A stretch of DNA of 30,491 nt from the IMG/VR virus record IMGVR_UViG_3300024518_001976, positions 1-30,491 of that record, one strand, 5' to 3'. The notes under the pieces are model-generated. The model was not told the DNA's origin and ran no database searches. It saw only the letters and a list, made by a program, of their open reading frames with translations. The translations under genes and the position numbers were made by a program. Shown here one piece after another: positions 1 to 6,590 of this stretch. The stretch is from a virus. Numbering within the stretch: the stretch's first letter is position 1; each line of letters starts with the position of its first letter.

Positions 1-906
1 TGTATGCGCTCCGTGGTAGAGTAACCCCCCGTAGTACCTATCATCCCCCATTGTGGCGTACTCAAAAGATTCCAACTTCCGCTTTAAAGAGTTAATCCGT
101 CTAAAGTTACGTACAGCAGAAATCCATTTATACTCTTCTTCGTTTTCTTTAATCCATTTGTTAGCGTCTTCGTCAGTTAGAGCGAGGCTTGCTGGAGGGT
201 CCAGCCCTACTTTATGGCACTCCTCATTAAATGCTTTTCTAGATAGTGGAGGGAACTCGTCTATCCAAGGGATACAGTTCTCGGCTTCAAATAATCTAGA
301 GGCTATTTCTTTCTGTTGTTCGAGGAGGAGTTTCGTATCTATGGGGATTCCACGTTGGACACACCTTCTGTTTGTTAAACTGATCTGCCTTTCATGCTCG
401 GGCCAGTCTCCTTCTAGATCCTGCCACAGCTTTAAACATAATTCGGAATCTTTCAGCGCGTACTCGTCTACTTCTTTTTGAAACTCTTTGGACATATCCT
501 CCCAGCGCTTACCCGACATATTATCCCGTGTGGATTTATCCACTTCTAAGTCGTACAAAGTGGTTGTAGCCCCTTTTAGTGACCTAGGTAGCCCACAAAA
601 AGCGGCTAGATCCGCTGTACACATCCATTGGTCGTACTTATAATAAGGCCACCACTTTTTATCTACGCCATACAGGTAAAGCGTCTCATCAAATTGTGCG
701 TTATGAGCTACTACCAGTTTACCTTCTATGGTTGACCAGTCGAACTCAGTCTTAGGACAACCTACAAAGTTAGTCCCTTCGTCACCTACGGCACTTACTC
801 TATAAGCATCAAAGGCGTGATGAGAAAAATAACCAAGGAGCCCTAATACTTTTATTGAGCATTCTCTGTCGTAGTAACTTTCAAAGTCTATTGCAATTGT
901 ATCCAT
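1..906 (-). CDS. Family A DNA polymerase, N-terminal part (cut by window edge)
   Basis: Phage replicative DNA polymerase of the PolA type; the 302 visible residues are the 3'-5' proofreading exonuclease plus the start of the polymerase region. The exonuclease motifs are all there: ExoI has D7 and E9 (IAIDFES), ExoII has D73 (VVAHNAQFD), and ExoIII has Y149 and D153 (YALKD), giving the DEDDy class. The last visible residues (GGLLYHGAHT) resemble the segment that precedes the TGR motif in phage PolA enzymes. The frame is open to base 1, so the catalytic polymerase domain lies outside the window. The start is the ATG at 906, after a 120-base spacer holding three hairpins. It is the last gene seen in the leftward replication operon. 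The fold assignment is firm; the full architecture cannot be seen. Confidence 0.92.
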   Translation of the reverse strand, partial: MDTIAIDFESYYDRECSIKVLGLLGYFSHHAFDAYRVSAVGDEGTNFVGCPKTEFDWSTIEGKLVVAHNAQFDETLYLYGVDKKWWPYYKYDQWMCTADLAAFCGLPRSLKGATTTLYDLEVDKSTRDNMSGKRWEDMSKEFQKEVDEYALKDSELCLKLWQDLEGDWPEHERQISLTNRRCVQRGIPIDTKLLLEQQKEIASRLFEAENCIPWIDEFPPLSRKAFNEECHKVGLDPPASLALTDEDANKWIKENEEEYKWISAVRNFRRINSLKRKLESFEYATMGDDRYYGGLLYHGAHT

Positions 907-921
907 AATTTAATCGTGAGT

Positions 922-1021
922 CGGCCCGCCTACGTGTAGAAAGATAGAACACATAGACGGGCCATTCCCTCTCTGATCCCCCCACGGGATCAGGTAGGCT
1001 GTGAAACGAAGCACAACCTAC
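922..1021 (-). promoter_or_regulatory. Three tandem RNA hairpins before DNA polymerase
   Basis: Three hairpins follow one another in the leader of the polymerase gene. First (994-1003 with 1012-1021): a 10-pair stem with an 8-base loop. Second (973-980 with 986-993): a perfect 8-bp stem. Third (923-937 with 949-963): a 15-pair stem with an 11-base loop. The first has one C-A mismatch and the third has two when read on the plus strand, but on the minus strand these become U-G wobble pairs. The stems are therefore complete only in the RNA of the polymerase operon. No U-tract follows, so they are not ordinary terminators; processing sites, an attenuator or a translational control element are possible. 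Confidence 0.6.
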
Positions 1022-1026
1022 AATTT

Positions 1027-1230
1027 TTATATAAGTTCAGGTTGGGCTTCCTGATGTTTTTCCAGTGCATGTATATGCGTTATGAACGCCTCAGTTAGTG
1101 TTCCCATTTTAGCGTCAGCTCCTTGGAGTTCTTCTATCTTAGTTCCAATTTCATCTCTGATTTTGTCTACTTCTAGCAATTCTTTTTGGAGAATCGCTAT
1201 CTTATCTTCTATGCTTATTTCTTCGCTCAT
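1027..1230 (-). CDS. Small coiled-coil protein, unknown function
   Basis: A 67-residue acidic protein. Residues 5 to 40 are rich in Glu, Lys, Leu and Ile with heptad-like spacing, so a coiled coil is likely; there is no signal peptide, membrane segment or cysteine. The ATG at 1230 comes two bases after the stop codon of the preceding gene (1233), which indicates translational coupling with the 218-residue protein. Its place between that gene and the DNA polymerase suggests an accessory replication role, but nothing in the sequence proves it. I do not recognise the family. Confidence 0.6.
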   Translation of the reverse strand: MSEEISIEDKIAILQKELLEVDKIRDEIGTKIEELQGADAKMGTLTEAFITHIHALEKHQEAQPELI

Positions 1231-1232
1231 AA

Positions 1233-1889
1233 TTATGAAGGTAAGATTCTTGATACGAAGTCGATAACATCCTGATCAGTCTCCGCTTTTGTTGGAGTTA
1301 TCTGTGGGATGTACCAGCTATTCCTATTAGCTGTCACTTGGTCAGCTTGGAACTTCCAGTGGTTCTTACACAAAGGAGAGTCAGGATTCATAGCTTGGAA
1401 GAGTCCAAGTCTTTTGAATGTATTCCTGTAAGCGGCTTTCCTTACGTGCAGTTTGCCCATCGCATAAGTAGTCTCCCCAATAGGAAATGGGAATGCATCC
1501 GCTACATCTTCTCCGACACCTTCTGGTTCGGGAATCAGCACCGTGATATCAGCAAACTCGATTGTCCCATATTGGGAATCCTCTTCGATTGATAACTTCT
1601 CTTCGGGTGTATTAGCTATTCTAGCTATATCGTTAGAACCAAACGGGACATTTTCAGCCCATCCTTTTTGTGCCGTTATGGGGATAACAACTAGTGACCC
1701 TCCTGTCGGCATAATGGTGTGTGTTCTATTAATGACAAGGGCTCCCTCATCTCCTTCAATTTCCGATGACCCTTGAATTACATTGAGTCTTGGAATTTCG
1801 ATGTCCTCTGCGGATATCGCTAGTCTTGGCGGCGCACTTGGGGCCGCTAGTTCTTCTTTATTTACTTCTACTATTTTTGTCTTTGGCAT
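1233..1889 (-). CDS. Replication-module protein, unknown (possibly ssDNA-binding)
   Basis: A 218-residue protein that starts with a charged, proline- and alanine-rich tail (residues 1-25) followed by a mixed beta-rich body. It contains 'IPRLNVIQGSSEI' near residue 32 and ends in an acidic stretch. I cannot assign a named family. The position between a Cas4-like nuclease and the DNA polymerase is where phages often carry a single-stranded DNA-binding or recombination-mediator protein, and the Trp- and Tyr-containing beta body would fit, but this is inference from context. The ATG at 1889 follows an unusually A-rich leader and begins a new translational block after a gap of 36 bases. Confidence 0.75.
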   Translation of the reverse strand: MPKTKIVEVNKEELAAPSAPPRLAISAEDIEIPRLNVIQGSSEIEGDEGALVINRTHTIMPTGGSLVVIPITAQKGWAENVPFGSNDIARIANTPEEKLSIEEDSQYGTIEFADITVLIPEPEGVGEDVADAFPFPIGETTYAMGKLHVRKAAYRNTFKRLGLFQAMNPDSPLCKNHWKFQADQVTANRNSWYIPQITPTKAETDQDVIDFVSRILPS

Positions 1890-1925
1890 TAGTCTTATTT
1901 TTATTTTTATTTTTATTATTTTAGT
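1890..1925 (-). promoter_or_regulatory. A-rich leader with tandem AAAAAT units
   Basis: On the minus strand the 36 bases before the ATG at 1889 are almost only A and T and contain three to four tandem AAAAAT units followed by AAGACTA. There is no Shine-Dalgarno sequence. The same A-rich, C-poor style of leader precedes many other minus-strand genes of this phage. It may act as a ribosome standby or S1-binding site; the repeat is also prone to length change. Confidence 0.45.
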
Positions 1926-3044
1926 TTAAGAAAGGGTAAACCTCTCTTCTGACGTTTCTATGATGCCATTGATTTCAACAGCGTCAAGAAAAGATCTTGA
2001 TCTTTCTCCTTTTTCTCCTTTAGGAGCCATATCCCCCACAGCATTAGCTACTTTCTTCAGGGGTATAGTAATCAAATTAATTAAGTCCTCTTCACTGAGG
2101 TCATGCTCTTTAGCTATTTCCACGAGTTTCAAATTATCCGTGCACTTACGGGTAGCTCCCATAGACTTCAGCTTCAGTGTATCGAATTCGACCCCTTCTT
2201 TAGCCATCGTTACCGCCTTCTCCTTTATCCTCTTCGCCCAGTTCTCCATTACCTTCGCTACCACATATAGATGCTCTACAGTTTTAGGGTCTTGTGGGTC
2301 GTTTAAGTCTTCTTTAGGTAGTGAGTCCCCTGATATCCTTTGAACAATCTCTTCGGCTAGTCCTCCCAATGATGGGCAGTATCCTTCGTGCTTGCAGAAC
2401 CTACAGTTAACTGTAGGAGAAAGGCTCTCTGGCTCGGGGGAACCTCCATCCCACTGCGGTCGGATCTTCTCTCCGTTACGGATAACGTCAGCAAGTTGTT
2501 TAATTAAGATAGGTAGCTCATCCCTTGAGAAAGTTCCTTCCAACACTTCTTTCCTCACAGGGATATAAAACACAAATGTAATCTCCTCTAGTTCAGGATA
2601 TCTCTGGAACGCCCCTACTGTGTAGGCTTTAGCTTGCCAATTCTTTTTTGGTTCGTCAATTACACTGACCCCTGTTTTATAATCAGCTAGTATGGCTCTA
2701 TTACCAAAAGTTATAAGCCTGTCACAAGTTCCCCACGTAGCTGTATTGTCTAAGTCTACATCCAAAAGGATCTCATTCTCCTCTACGTAGGATTCTCCTT
2801 TGGCAAAGTCCTTTATGTATTTTTCCTCCTGCTCGACTATTGCTTCATAAATCAGTACTTCGTCTTCATCGTGCAGGGCAGAGGGGTCACGTACCTCTAG
2901 GGCTTCGTGTATCCGTGTTCCTTTCTCAGCGGCGGCGTTTGTGCCTGACCTACCTTCGTAGCCAGAACAGCCAGCTACATATTTAAGACTTGATGGACTA
3001 AAGTCTGCGTGTCCTCTACTTCCGTGATCGGGTTGATTATCCAT
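1926..3044 (-). CDS. Cas4/DUF2800-like PD-(D/E)XK nuclease with Fe-S cluster
   Basis: A 372-residue RecB-family exonuclease. The early motif SPSSLKYVAGC is followed by GTRIHEALE (H46), then D108, D121 and K123 (ADYKTG), the catalytic D and D-x-K residues, then W136 and Q137 (motif QxxxY-like, NWQAKAY). C26 together with C214, C217 and C223 (Cx2Cx5C) reproduces the four-cysteine 4Fe-4S signature of Cas4 and AddB nucleases. The overall layout resembles the phage DUF2800 family. The C-terminal 140 residues are helical and carry no motif I recognise. The start ATG at 3044 overlaps the end of the HNH gene by eight bases (ATGGATAA). It probably processes DNA ends during recombination-dependent replication. 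No CRISPR array or Cas1/Cas2 is near, so a CRISPR role is not supported. Confidence 0.85.
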   Translation of the reverse strand: MDNQPDHGSRGHADFSPSSLKYVAGCSGYEGRSGTNAAAEKGTRIHEALEVRDPSALHDEDEVLIYEAIVEQEEKYIKDFAKGESYVEENEILLDVDLDNTATWGTCDRLITFGNRAILADYKTGVSVIDEPKKNWQAKAYTVGAFQRYPELEEITFVFYIPVRKEVLEGTFSRDELPILIKQLADVIRNGEKIRPQWDGGSPEPESLSPTVNCRFCKHEGYCPSLGGLAEEIVQRISGDSLPKEDLNDPQDPKTVEHLYVVAKVMENWAKRIKEKAVTMAKEGVEFDTLKLKSMGATRKCTDNLKLVEIAKEHDLSEEDLINLITIPLKKVANAVGDMAPKGEKGERSRSFLDAVEINGIIETSEERFTLS

Positions 3045-3603
3045 GATGTGTAAATTCTTTGTGCAATGAGGCCCTTAACATTCTGAGTGCGGCCACAGCT
3101 TTTGCTTTTCCTTCTTCTGTATCAGGAGATCTAGGCGTACAGTGTCGTCTACCGTTATGGTCCACTACTCCAACATATACTACATGGTAGGAGCCGTCCC
3201 TCCTTTTAAACTTTTGCCGCCGTAGTCCTTTTACTCCTGTTTTGCTTTTTGTCTCCTTACGATTTGCTTGGTTTTGGCCGTTGGTACACTCCCTTAAATT
3301 TTCTATTCTATCATCTAAAGTATTATTATTTATATGATCGAGCATTTTTTCTGCGTCTCCGTTGAATAAAGACCACACAACTCTTGCTCTATAGTACTCC
3401 TTACCTTTAAATTTTAATCTCCATCTTGTTCTCCTTCCCCTTTTAGTACTACCTTTTGAGGGGCTATATAGACCACCCGCAACGTCTCCTGCTTTCTTCG
3501 GGCCTCTATTCACGGTGTAAAACAAGACACCATTTTCATATCTAACAATAGCTAAAAGATCTTGGGGGATATGCTTTGCAATTATTTTATTTTCACGCTC
3601 CAT
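3037..3603 (-). CDS. HNH endonuclease with AP2-like C-terminal domain
   Basis: A 188-residue nuclease of the HNH_3 type common as free-standing homing endonucleases in phages. The HNH core is at about residues 93-120 (LDHINNNTLDDRIENLRECT), with conserved D-H-x-N-x-N-x-x-D-x-R-x-x-N-L. The C-terminal third (SKTGVKGLRR onward) resembles an AP2 DNA-binding domain. The middle is very rich in Lys and Arg. It overlaps both neighbours: 11 bases with the helicase gene upstream and 8 bases with the Cas4-like gene downstream. Such tight embedding is unusual for a mobile endonuclease and suggests long residence. Whether it is a selfish gene or serves the phage, for example in packaging or host DNA degradation, cannot be told. 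Confidence 0.88.
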   Translation of the reverse strand: MERENKIIAKHIPQDLLAIVRYENGVLFYTVNRGPKKAGDVAGGLYSPSKGSTKRGRRTRWRLKFKGKEYYRARVVWSLFNGDAEKMLDHINNNTLDDRIENLRECTNGQNQANRKETKSKTGVKGLRRQKFKRRDGSYHVVYVGVVDHNGRRHCTPRSPDTEEGKAKAVAALRMLRASLHKEFTHHG

Positions 3604-4888
3604 GTAATTCTATCATGTTGTTAACTTTCCTTTCAATTGAGTCTATGACGTTCTCTTCGATAGACCCTGATGTGACCAAAACTTTTTGAAGCGCATCGGA
3701 CTTAGCTCCGTTTCTGTGGATGCGCCCTAAAGTTTGGAGGTAGTCTTTAGCATTGAACGAAGGGCATATCAAACTAACTCTTGGCCTGTCTCCATTACAA
3801 TCATGTAATGAGAGCCCAGTGCCACCCGCCGCAATGTTGGCAACGACTATGTGTGTCTTGTCACTCTGGAAGTCATCGACCACCTTCTGCCTTTCCTCAA
3901 TCGTCTGCCCCCCTTCAATGGGTTGGCACTCCAACTGCTTACATAGAGCGTCAACTGTATCCCTGAAGTTAACGAACAGCACTACAGAGTTACCCTGTTC
4001 TTCTAGGTCTTGCGCATACGTGACTAAGTCAGGAACTTTCAAGGCTTCCGTTAGTTGCCGCGCCCTTAGAATGTTAACAATCACATGGTCACTCCCATCG
4101 ACAGTCCCATTTTCTATTAAGTCTTTTATAATCTGTGGAGTAAGCCCTAACTTTTTATAAATAGCTATGATCTTTGCGGAGTCACCAAACTGCATTGGTT
4201 CGGTGAACACTCTATTGTTCCTAAAAGATTCTGGAAAGTCAGTTACAGTTAGCTTCGCCCCCACCACTCCGTAGATTCTTTCTTTGATCTTTTCTAGTTT
4301 ATTCTTCTTCCGTAAATGCCAACCATTCCATTCGTCCTGATAGCAACCGTGAGCCTTCATCCAACGGAACCAGTTATGTAATTCACCTTCGGATTTTGCT
4401 AGGCTGTGTAGATTTAGCATATACCCAAGCGCCCTCATCTCTGTAGGGTCTTCCGAAGCTGTTGCCGACATGCCATGTATGCAAAATTTCTGTTTAATTA
4501 AGCTTATTATAAGCTGTGCATTCTGCGTGTACGGCCCTTTGCATTTATGGATCTCGTCAATAAAGAAAAGGGTATTCTTTGGCACATGCCAATTCATAAT
4601 TTTCTTTCCCCTTTTAGTCATGTGTGGAGTGTTACCTGTTCTTATCTTCTCGTAGTTGAGGACAAACACAGGAGTTATCCCGACCTCTTCCAGCTCACGT
4701 TCCCATGCAGGGATAACGGATTTGGGGCAAAGGACGGCAACAGGTCTTTTAAGACGTAGTGCTAGGTGGGAGGCGACTACAGTTTTACCTGTACCAACAG
4801 AGCTAGAGTCCAGTGTACATATATTGTTCTTTAGCTTCGCTTCAAAAAAGTCACACACATCAGCTTGTGCGGGGAATAATTCTTTCAT
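3593..4888 (-). CDS. SNF2/DEAD-like superfamily 2 DNA helicase
   Basis: Two-domain ATP-dependent helicase or translocase, 431 residues from the ATG at 4888. Motif I is SVGTGKT (residues 30-36), motif Ia VLCPKSVIPAW, motif II DEIH (111-114), motif III MSATA, and motif VI QTLGRIHRNG near the C-terminus, with the SNF2-like order and spacing. The frame stays open to a TTG at 4915, but the ATG at 4888 is preferred: the alternative lies inside an inverted repeat, and the purine-rich GGAGGA just before ATG is too close to be decisive. It is followed with overlap by the HNH gene and preceded by the RuvC-like resolvase, so it probably works in replication-fork remodelling or branch migration. Confidence 0.9.
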   Translation of the reverse strand: MKELFPAQADVCDFFEAKLKNNICTLDSSSVGTGKTVVASHLALRLKRPVAVLCPKSVIPAWERELEEVGITPVFVLNYEKIRTGNTPHMTKRGKKIMNWHVPKNTLFFIDEIHKCKGPYTQNAQLIISLIKQKFCIHGMSATASEDPTEMRALGYMLNLHSLAKSEGELHNWFRWMKAHGCYQDEWNGWHLRKKNKLEKIKERIYGVVGAKLTVTDFPESFRNNRVFTEPMQFGDSAKIIAIYKKLGLTPQIIKDLIENGTVDGSDHVIVNILRARQLTEALKVPDLVTYAQDLEEQGNSVVLFVNFRDTVDALCKQLECQPIEGGQTIEERQKVVDDFQSDKTHIVVANIAAGGTGLSLHDCNGDRPRVSLICPSFNAKDYLQTLGRIHRNGAKSDALQKVLVTSGSIEENVIDSIERKVNNMIELHGA

Positions 4889-4907
4889 TCCTCCAAAGTA
4901 AAAGACC

Positions 4908-4922
4908 TTGACCAAAGGTCAA
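4908..4922. promoter_or_regulatory. Perfect inverted repeat upstream of helicase gene
   Basis: TTGACC-AAA-GGTCAA is a perfect 6-bp inverted repeat with a 3-base centre, 19 bases before the preferred helicase start codon and inside a 47-base gap between the resolvase and helicase genes. The size and symmetry suit a dimeric repressor operator; a weak RNA hairpin is the alternative. On the plus strand it is followed by AATAAAAATTTT, which is too A-rich for a good terminator. Confidence 0.35.
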
Positions 4923-4935
4923 TAAAAATTTTAAC

Positions 4936-5442
4936 TTACTCTGAAAAACCCTTTACGAAGGTAAATTCCCTGCGTATATAGCGGGCTATTAGGAAAGCGT
5001 CAATCATCCCGTCATGGGGTTTAGATGCTCTTTTGCTCTTTTGCCAGCATTCTTCTGGAACAAGTACGGTAGCTTTGATCAACGCCGCTTTTTTTGTGTC
5101 GTGAGATTGCAGTAGGCTTCCTAACATCGAGCGTTGCCAGTTCCTGACTTGAACACAACGGGACTCCCATTGCCTACTTTCAGCCAACCCTAACAGTTTA
5201 CCAAATGATATCCCCATTGAACGCACAGCTTGGGAAGACTTCGCATGGCGCAAGGGTTCTTCGACGGCAAAGATAAACTCAGATTCTAAAGACGTAACCC
5301 ATTCGTATACCGCCCTAGTGTCCACTTCGTTCTTCTTACATCGATGCAGTGTGGGCATCACAGTCTTTTCAATAACTGCTCCCGTCTCTTTTGAGATGGC
5401 GACCAACCCTCCGTTAAGTCCGTTATCAACTCCTATAATCAC
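4936..5442 (-). CDS. RuvC-like Holliday junction resolvase
   Basis: A 168-residue RNase H-fold nuclease. The first strand has the catalytic Asp (IIGVDNGLNGG, D6), the second acidic residue is E61 in FAVEEP, and the last helix has D144 and D148 in HDGMIDAFLIARY. This D-E-D-D pattern and length match RuvC and phage crossover resolvases that resolve branched DNA before packaging. The start codon is GTG at 5442, overlapping the preceding gene by 17 bases. The next gene downstream is the helicase, an expected partner for junction processing. There is no sign of a decayed active site. Confidence 0.85.
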   Translation of the reverse strand: MIIGVDNGLNGGLVAISKETGAVIEKTVMPTLHRCKKNEVDTRAVYEWVTSLESEFIFAVEEPLRHAKSSQAVRSMGISFGKLLGLAESRQWESRCVQVRNWQRSMLGSLLQSHDTKKAALIKATVLVPEECWQKSKRASKPHDGMIDAFLIARYIRREFTFVKGFSE

Positions 5443-5671
5443 AACTCTCGACTGCCCTTGCTGATATTAACATTCCGTCCCCCTCTTGAGGAACTAACAT
5501 ATCCACATTTTTAAGTAACATTTGTATGTAGAAAACTTCTCTAGCTGAGTTGGGGACTACTCGATAGAATTTCCCAACACGTTTTTCGGAGATATAAATA
5601 AACTCCTTCACGTCTAGCTCTTTTCGAATCATAACAGTAGGATTATTAATCTCCTCCCTGTCTTCGAACAT
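5426..5671 (-). CDS. Small protein of unknown function
   Basis: An 81-residue protein starting at the ATG at 5671, which shares one base with the stop of the preceding gene (TGATG), a classic coupling arrangement; an in-frame ATG 30 bases upstream (5701) is possible but would lie deep inside that gene. The sequence has alternating hydrophobic and charged residues (EFIYISEKRVGKFYRVV) that suggest a small beta-sheet fold. No motif is recognised. It lies between a conserved phage protein and the resolvase, so its expression is tied to the replication operon. Confidence 0.6.
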   Translation of the reverse strand: MFEDREEINNPTVMIRKELDVKEFIYISEKRVGKFYRVVPNSAREVFYIQMLLKNVDMLVPQEGDGMLISARAVESCDYRS

Positions 5672-5925
5672 CACTCTTGGAAGAGATCGTCTAAGAAACA
5701 TGGTGTCCCTTCCCCAAAAGTAGTTTGTAGGTATTCATATTCATATCTCTCGAAAGCTTGTTGTTTTGTTAGGTCGTAATTCTTTTGTAGGATGTCTACC
5801 GTCATCCGTTTAGAGTAGCAAGCGACAGGGGGTCTGCCATATTGTTCCGCTGTGCCTATGTAGGCATCTTCCAATCCATTGAATAGGAGGATTGGGTGTT
5901 CGGGGTCTTCTTTAGTCTCAGGCAT
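5671..5925 (-). CDS. Conserved phage protein of unknown function
   Basis: An 84-residue protein from the ATG at 5925, which overlaps the end of the terminase-like gene by eight bases (ATGCCTGA); an ATG at 5943 is an alternative. The pattern LEDAYIGTAEQYGRPPVACY, followed by FERYEYEY and GEGTPCFLDD, is one I know from small phage proteins of unknown function near replication or packaging genes. There is no signal peptide or membrane segment. The role is unknown. Confidence 0.75.
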   Translation of the reverse strand: MPETKEDPEHPILLFNGLEDAYIGTAEQYGRPPVACYSKRMTVDILQKNYDLTKQQAFERYEYEYLQTTFGEGTPCFLDDLFQE

Positions 5926-6559
5926 CTTCGGTTGGGTCAACATCGATTATTTTATCCTCATCTACTTTTTCAATTTTAACCGCCCCATTACCACGGTCTG
6001 CCTTTGCGTTGTTTAAGATACTTATATCAATCTGTAGTTTCCCTGAGCCCCCTGCTGTCTTAGCATTTAAACCTAAATTCCTCCTTATTAACTGGTCTAG
6101 CTCAGAAAGTTCTCTCACCGTACGCGGCCCACGTAAATTCTTTATACTGTCCCGTAGTATTTTTATAGCAGAAGCAGCCATGTAAGACTGGTACTTATCT
6201 GACGGGGTCGATTGTGATTGAGCCACGTCCATCAGGTTTTTATCCTCTTCTACTCTTGCTTCCATCCTAGCAACCCTAATAGCTTCGTCGGTTTTACCCT
6301 CAAGGTTATCATCCAGAGTTTTTTGTAACGGGTCTTTGGACTCCTCTTCTTCAGGTTCGTCGTCGTCCAAAGAAGGATTACTTCCGTGCGGGTCTATCTT
6401 AGGTTGAGCCCCTGCATCCCTTAACCATCTACGAAGTGTAGATGTATTAATCCCAAGCTCCTTAGCTATAGTAACAAGCTTGTATTGCTGCTCATACATT
6501 TCAAGTGCATGTTTAAGCAACTTAGATTTTTTAGATTTTTGTGCCAAAGCAACTAACAT
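5918..6559 (-). CDS. Small terminase subunit-like HTH protein
   Basis: A 213-residue protein with a helix-turn-helix at about residues 26-50 (LVTIAKELGINTSTLRRWLRDAG), a very acidic linker (residues 65-80, DDDEPEEEE), then a helical middle that could form the oligomer ring, and an acidic tail. Layout and length fit phage small terminase subunits, which bind the packaging site and hand DNA to the large subunit. The large terminase starts 31 bases away on the opposite strand. That divergent layout is unusual, since the two subunits are normally co-transcribed, so a transcription regulator is the alternative. The ATG at 6559 is almost at the predicted transcription start, which would make the message close to leaderless. 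Confidence 0.65.
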   Translation of the reverse strand: MLVALAQKSKKSKLLKHALEMYEQQYKLVTIAKELGINTSTLRRWLRDAGAQPKIDPHGSNPSLDDDEPEEEESKDPLQKTLDDNLEGKTDEAIRVARMEARVEEDKNLMDVAQSQSTPSDKYQSYMAASAIKILRDSIKNLRGPRTVRELSELDQLIRRNLGLNAKTAGGSGKLQIDISILNNAKADRGNGAVKIEKVDEDKIIDVDPTEDA

Positions 6560-6590
6560 ATACTATAATATTATATAGATTTCAAATAAA
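6560..6590. promoter_or_regulatory. Divergent promoter with symmetric -10 element
   Basis: The 31-base gap between the divergent terminase genes contains TATAATATTATA (6564-6575), a perfect 12-bp palindrome that presents a consensus TATAAT -10 box on both strands. Plausible -35 boxes lie inside the coding ends: TTGTGC at 6539-6544 for the plus strand (19-base spacer) and TTGAGT on the minus strand, complementary to 6594-6599 (18-base spacer). The plus transcript would have a leader of about 14 bases, the minus one almost none. The palindrome is seen; promoter activity is inferred. Confidence 0.55.

Noticed and set aside
53-481. Plus-strand open frame of 142 codons
   Set aside because: It lies fully opposite the polymerase exonuclease, whose motifs are intact; no start signal and a serine-rich shadow composition.
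4656-4901. Plus-strand frames opposite the helicase
   Set aside because: The helicase motifs on the minus strand are complete, so these are shadows.
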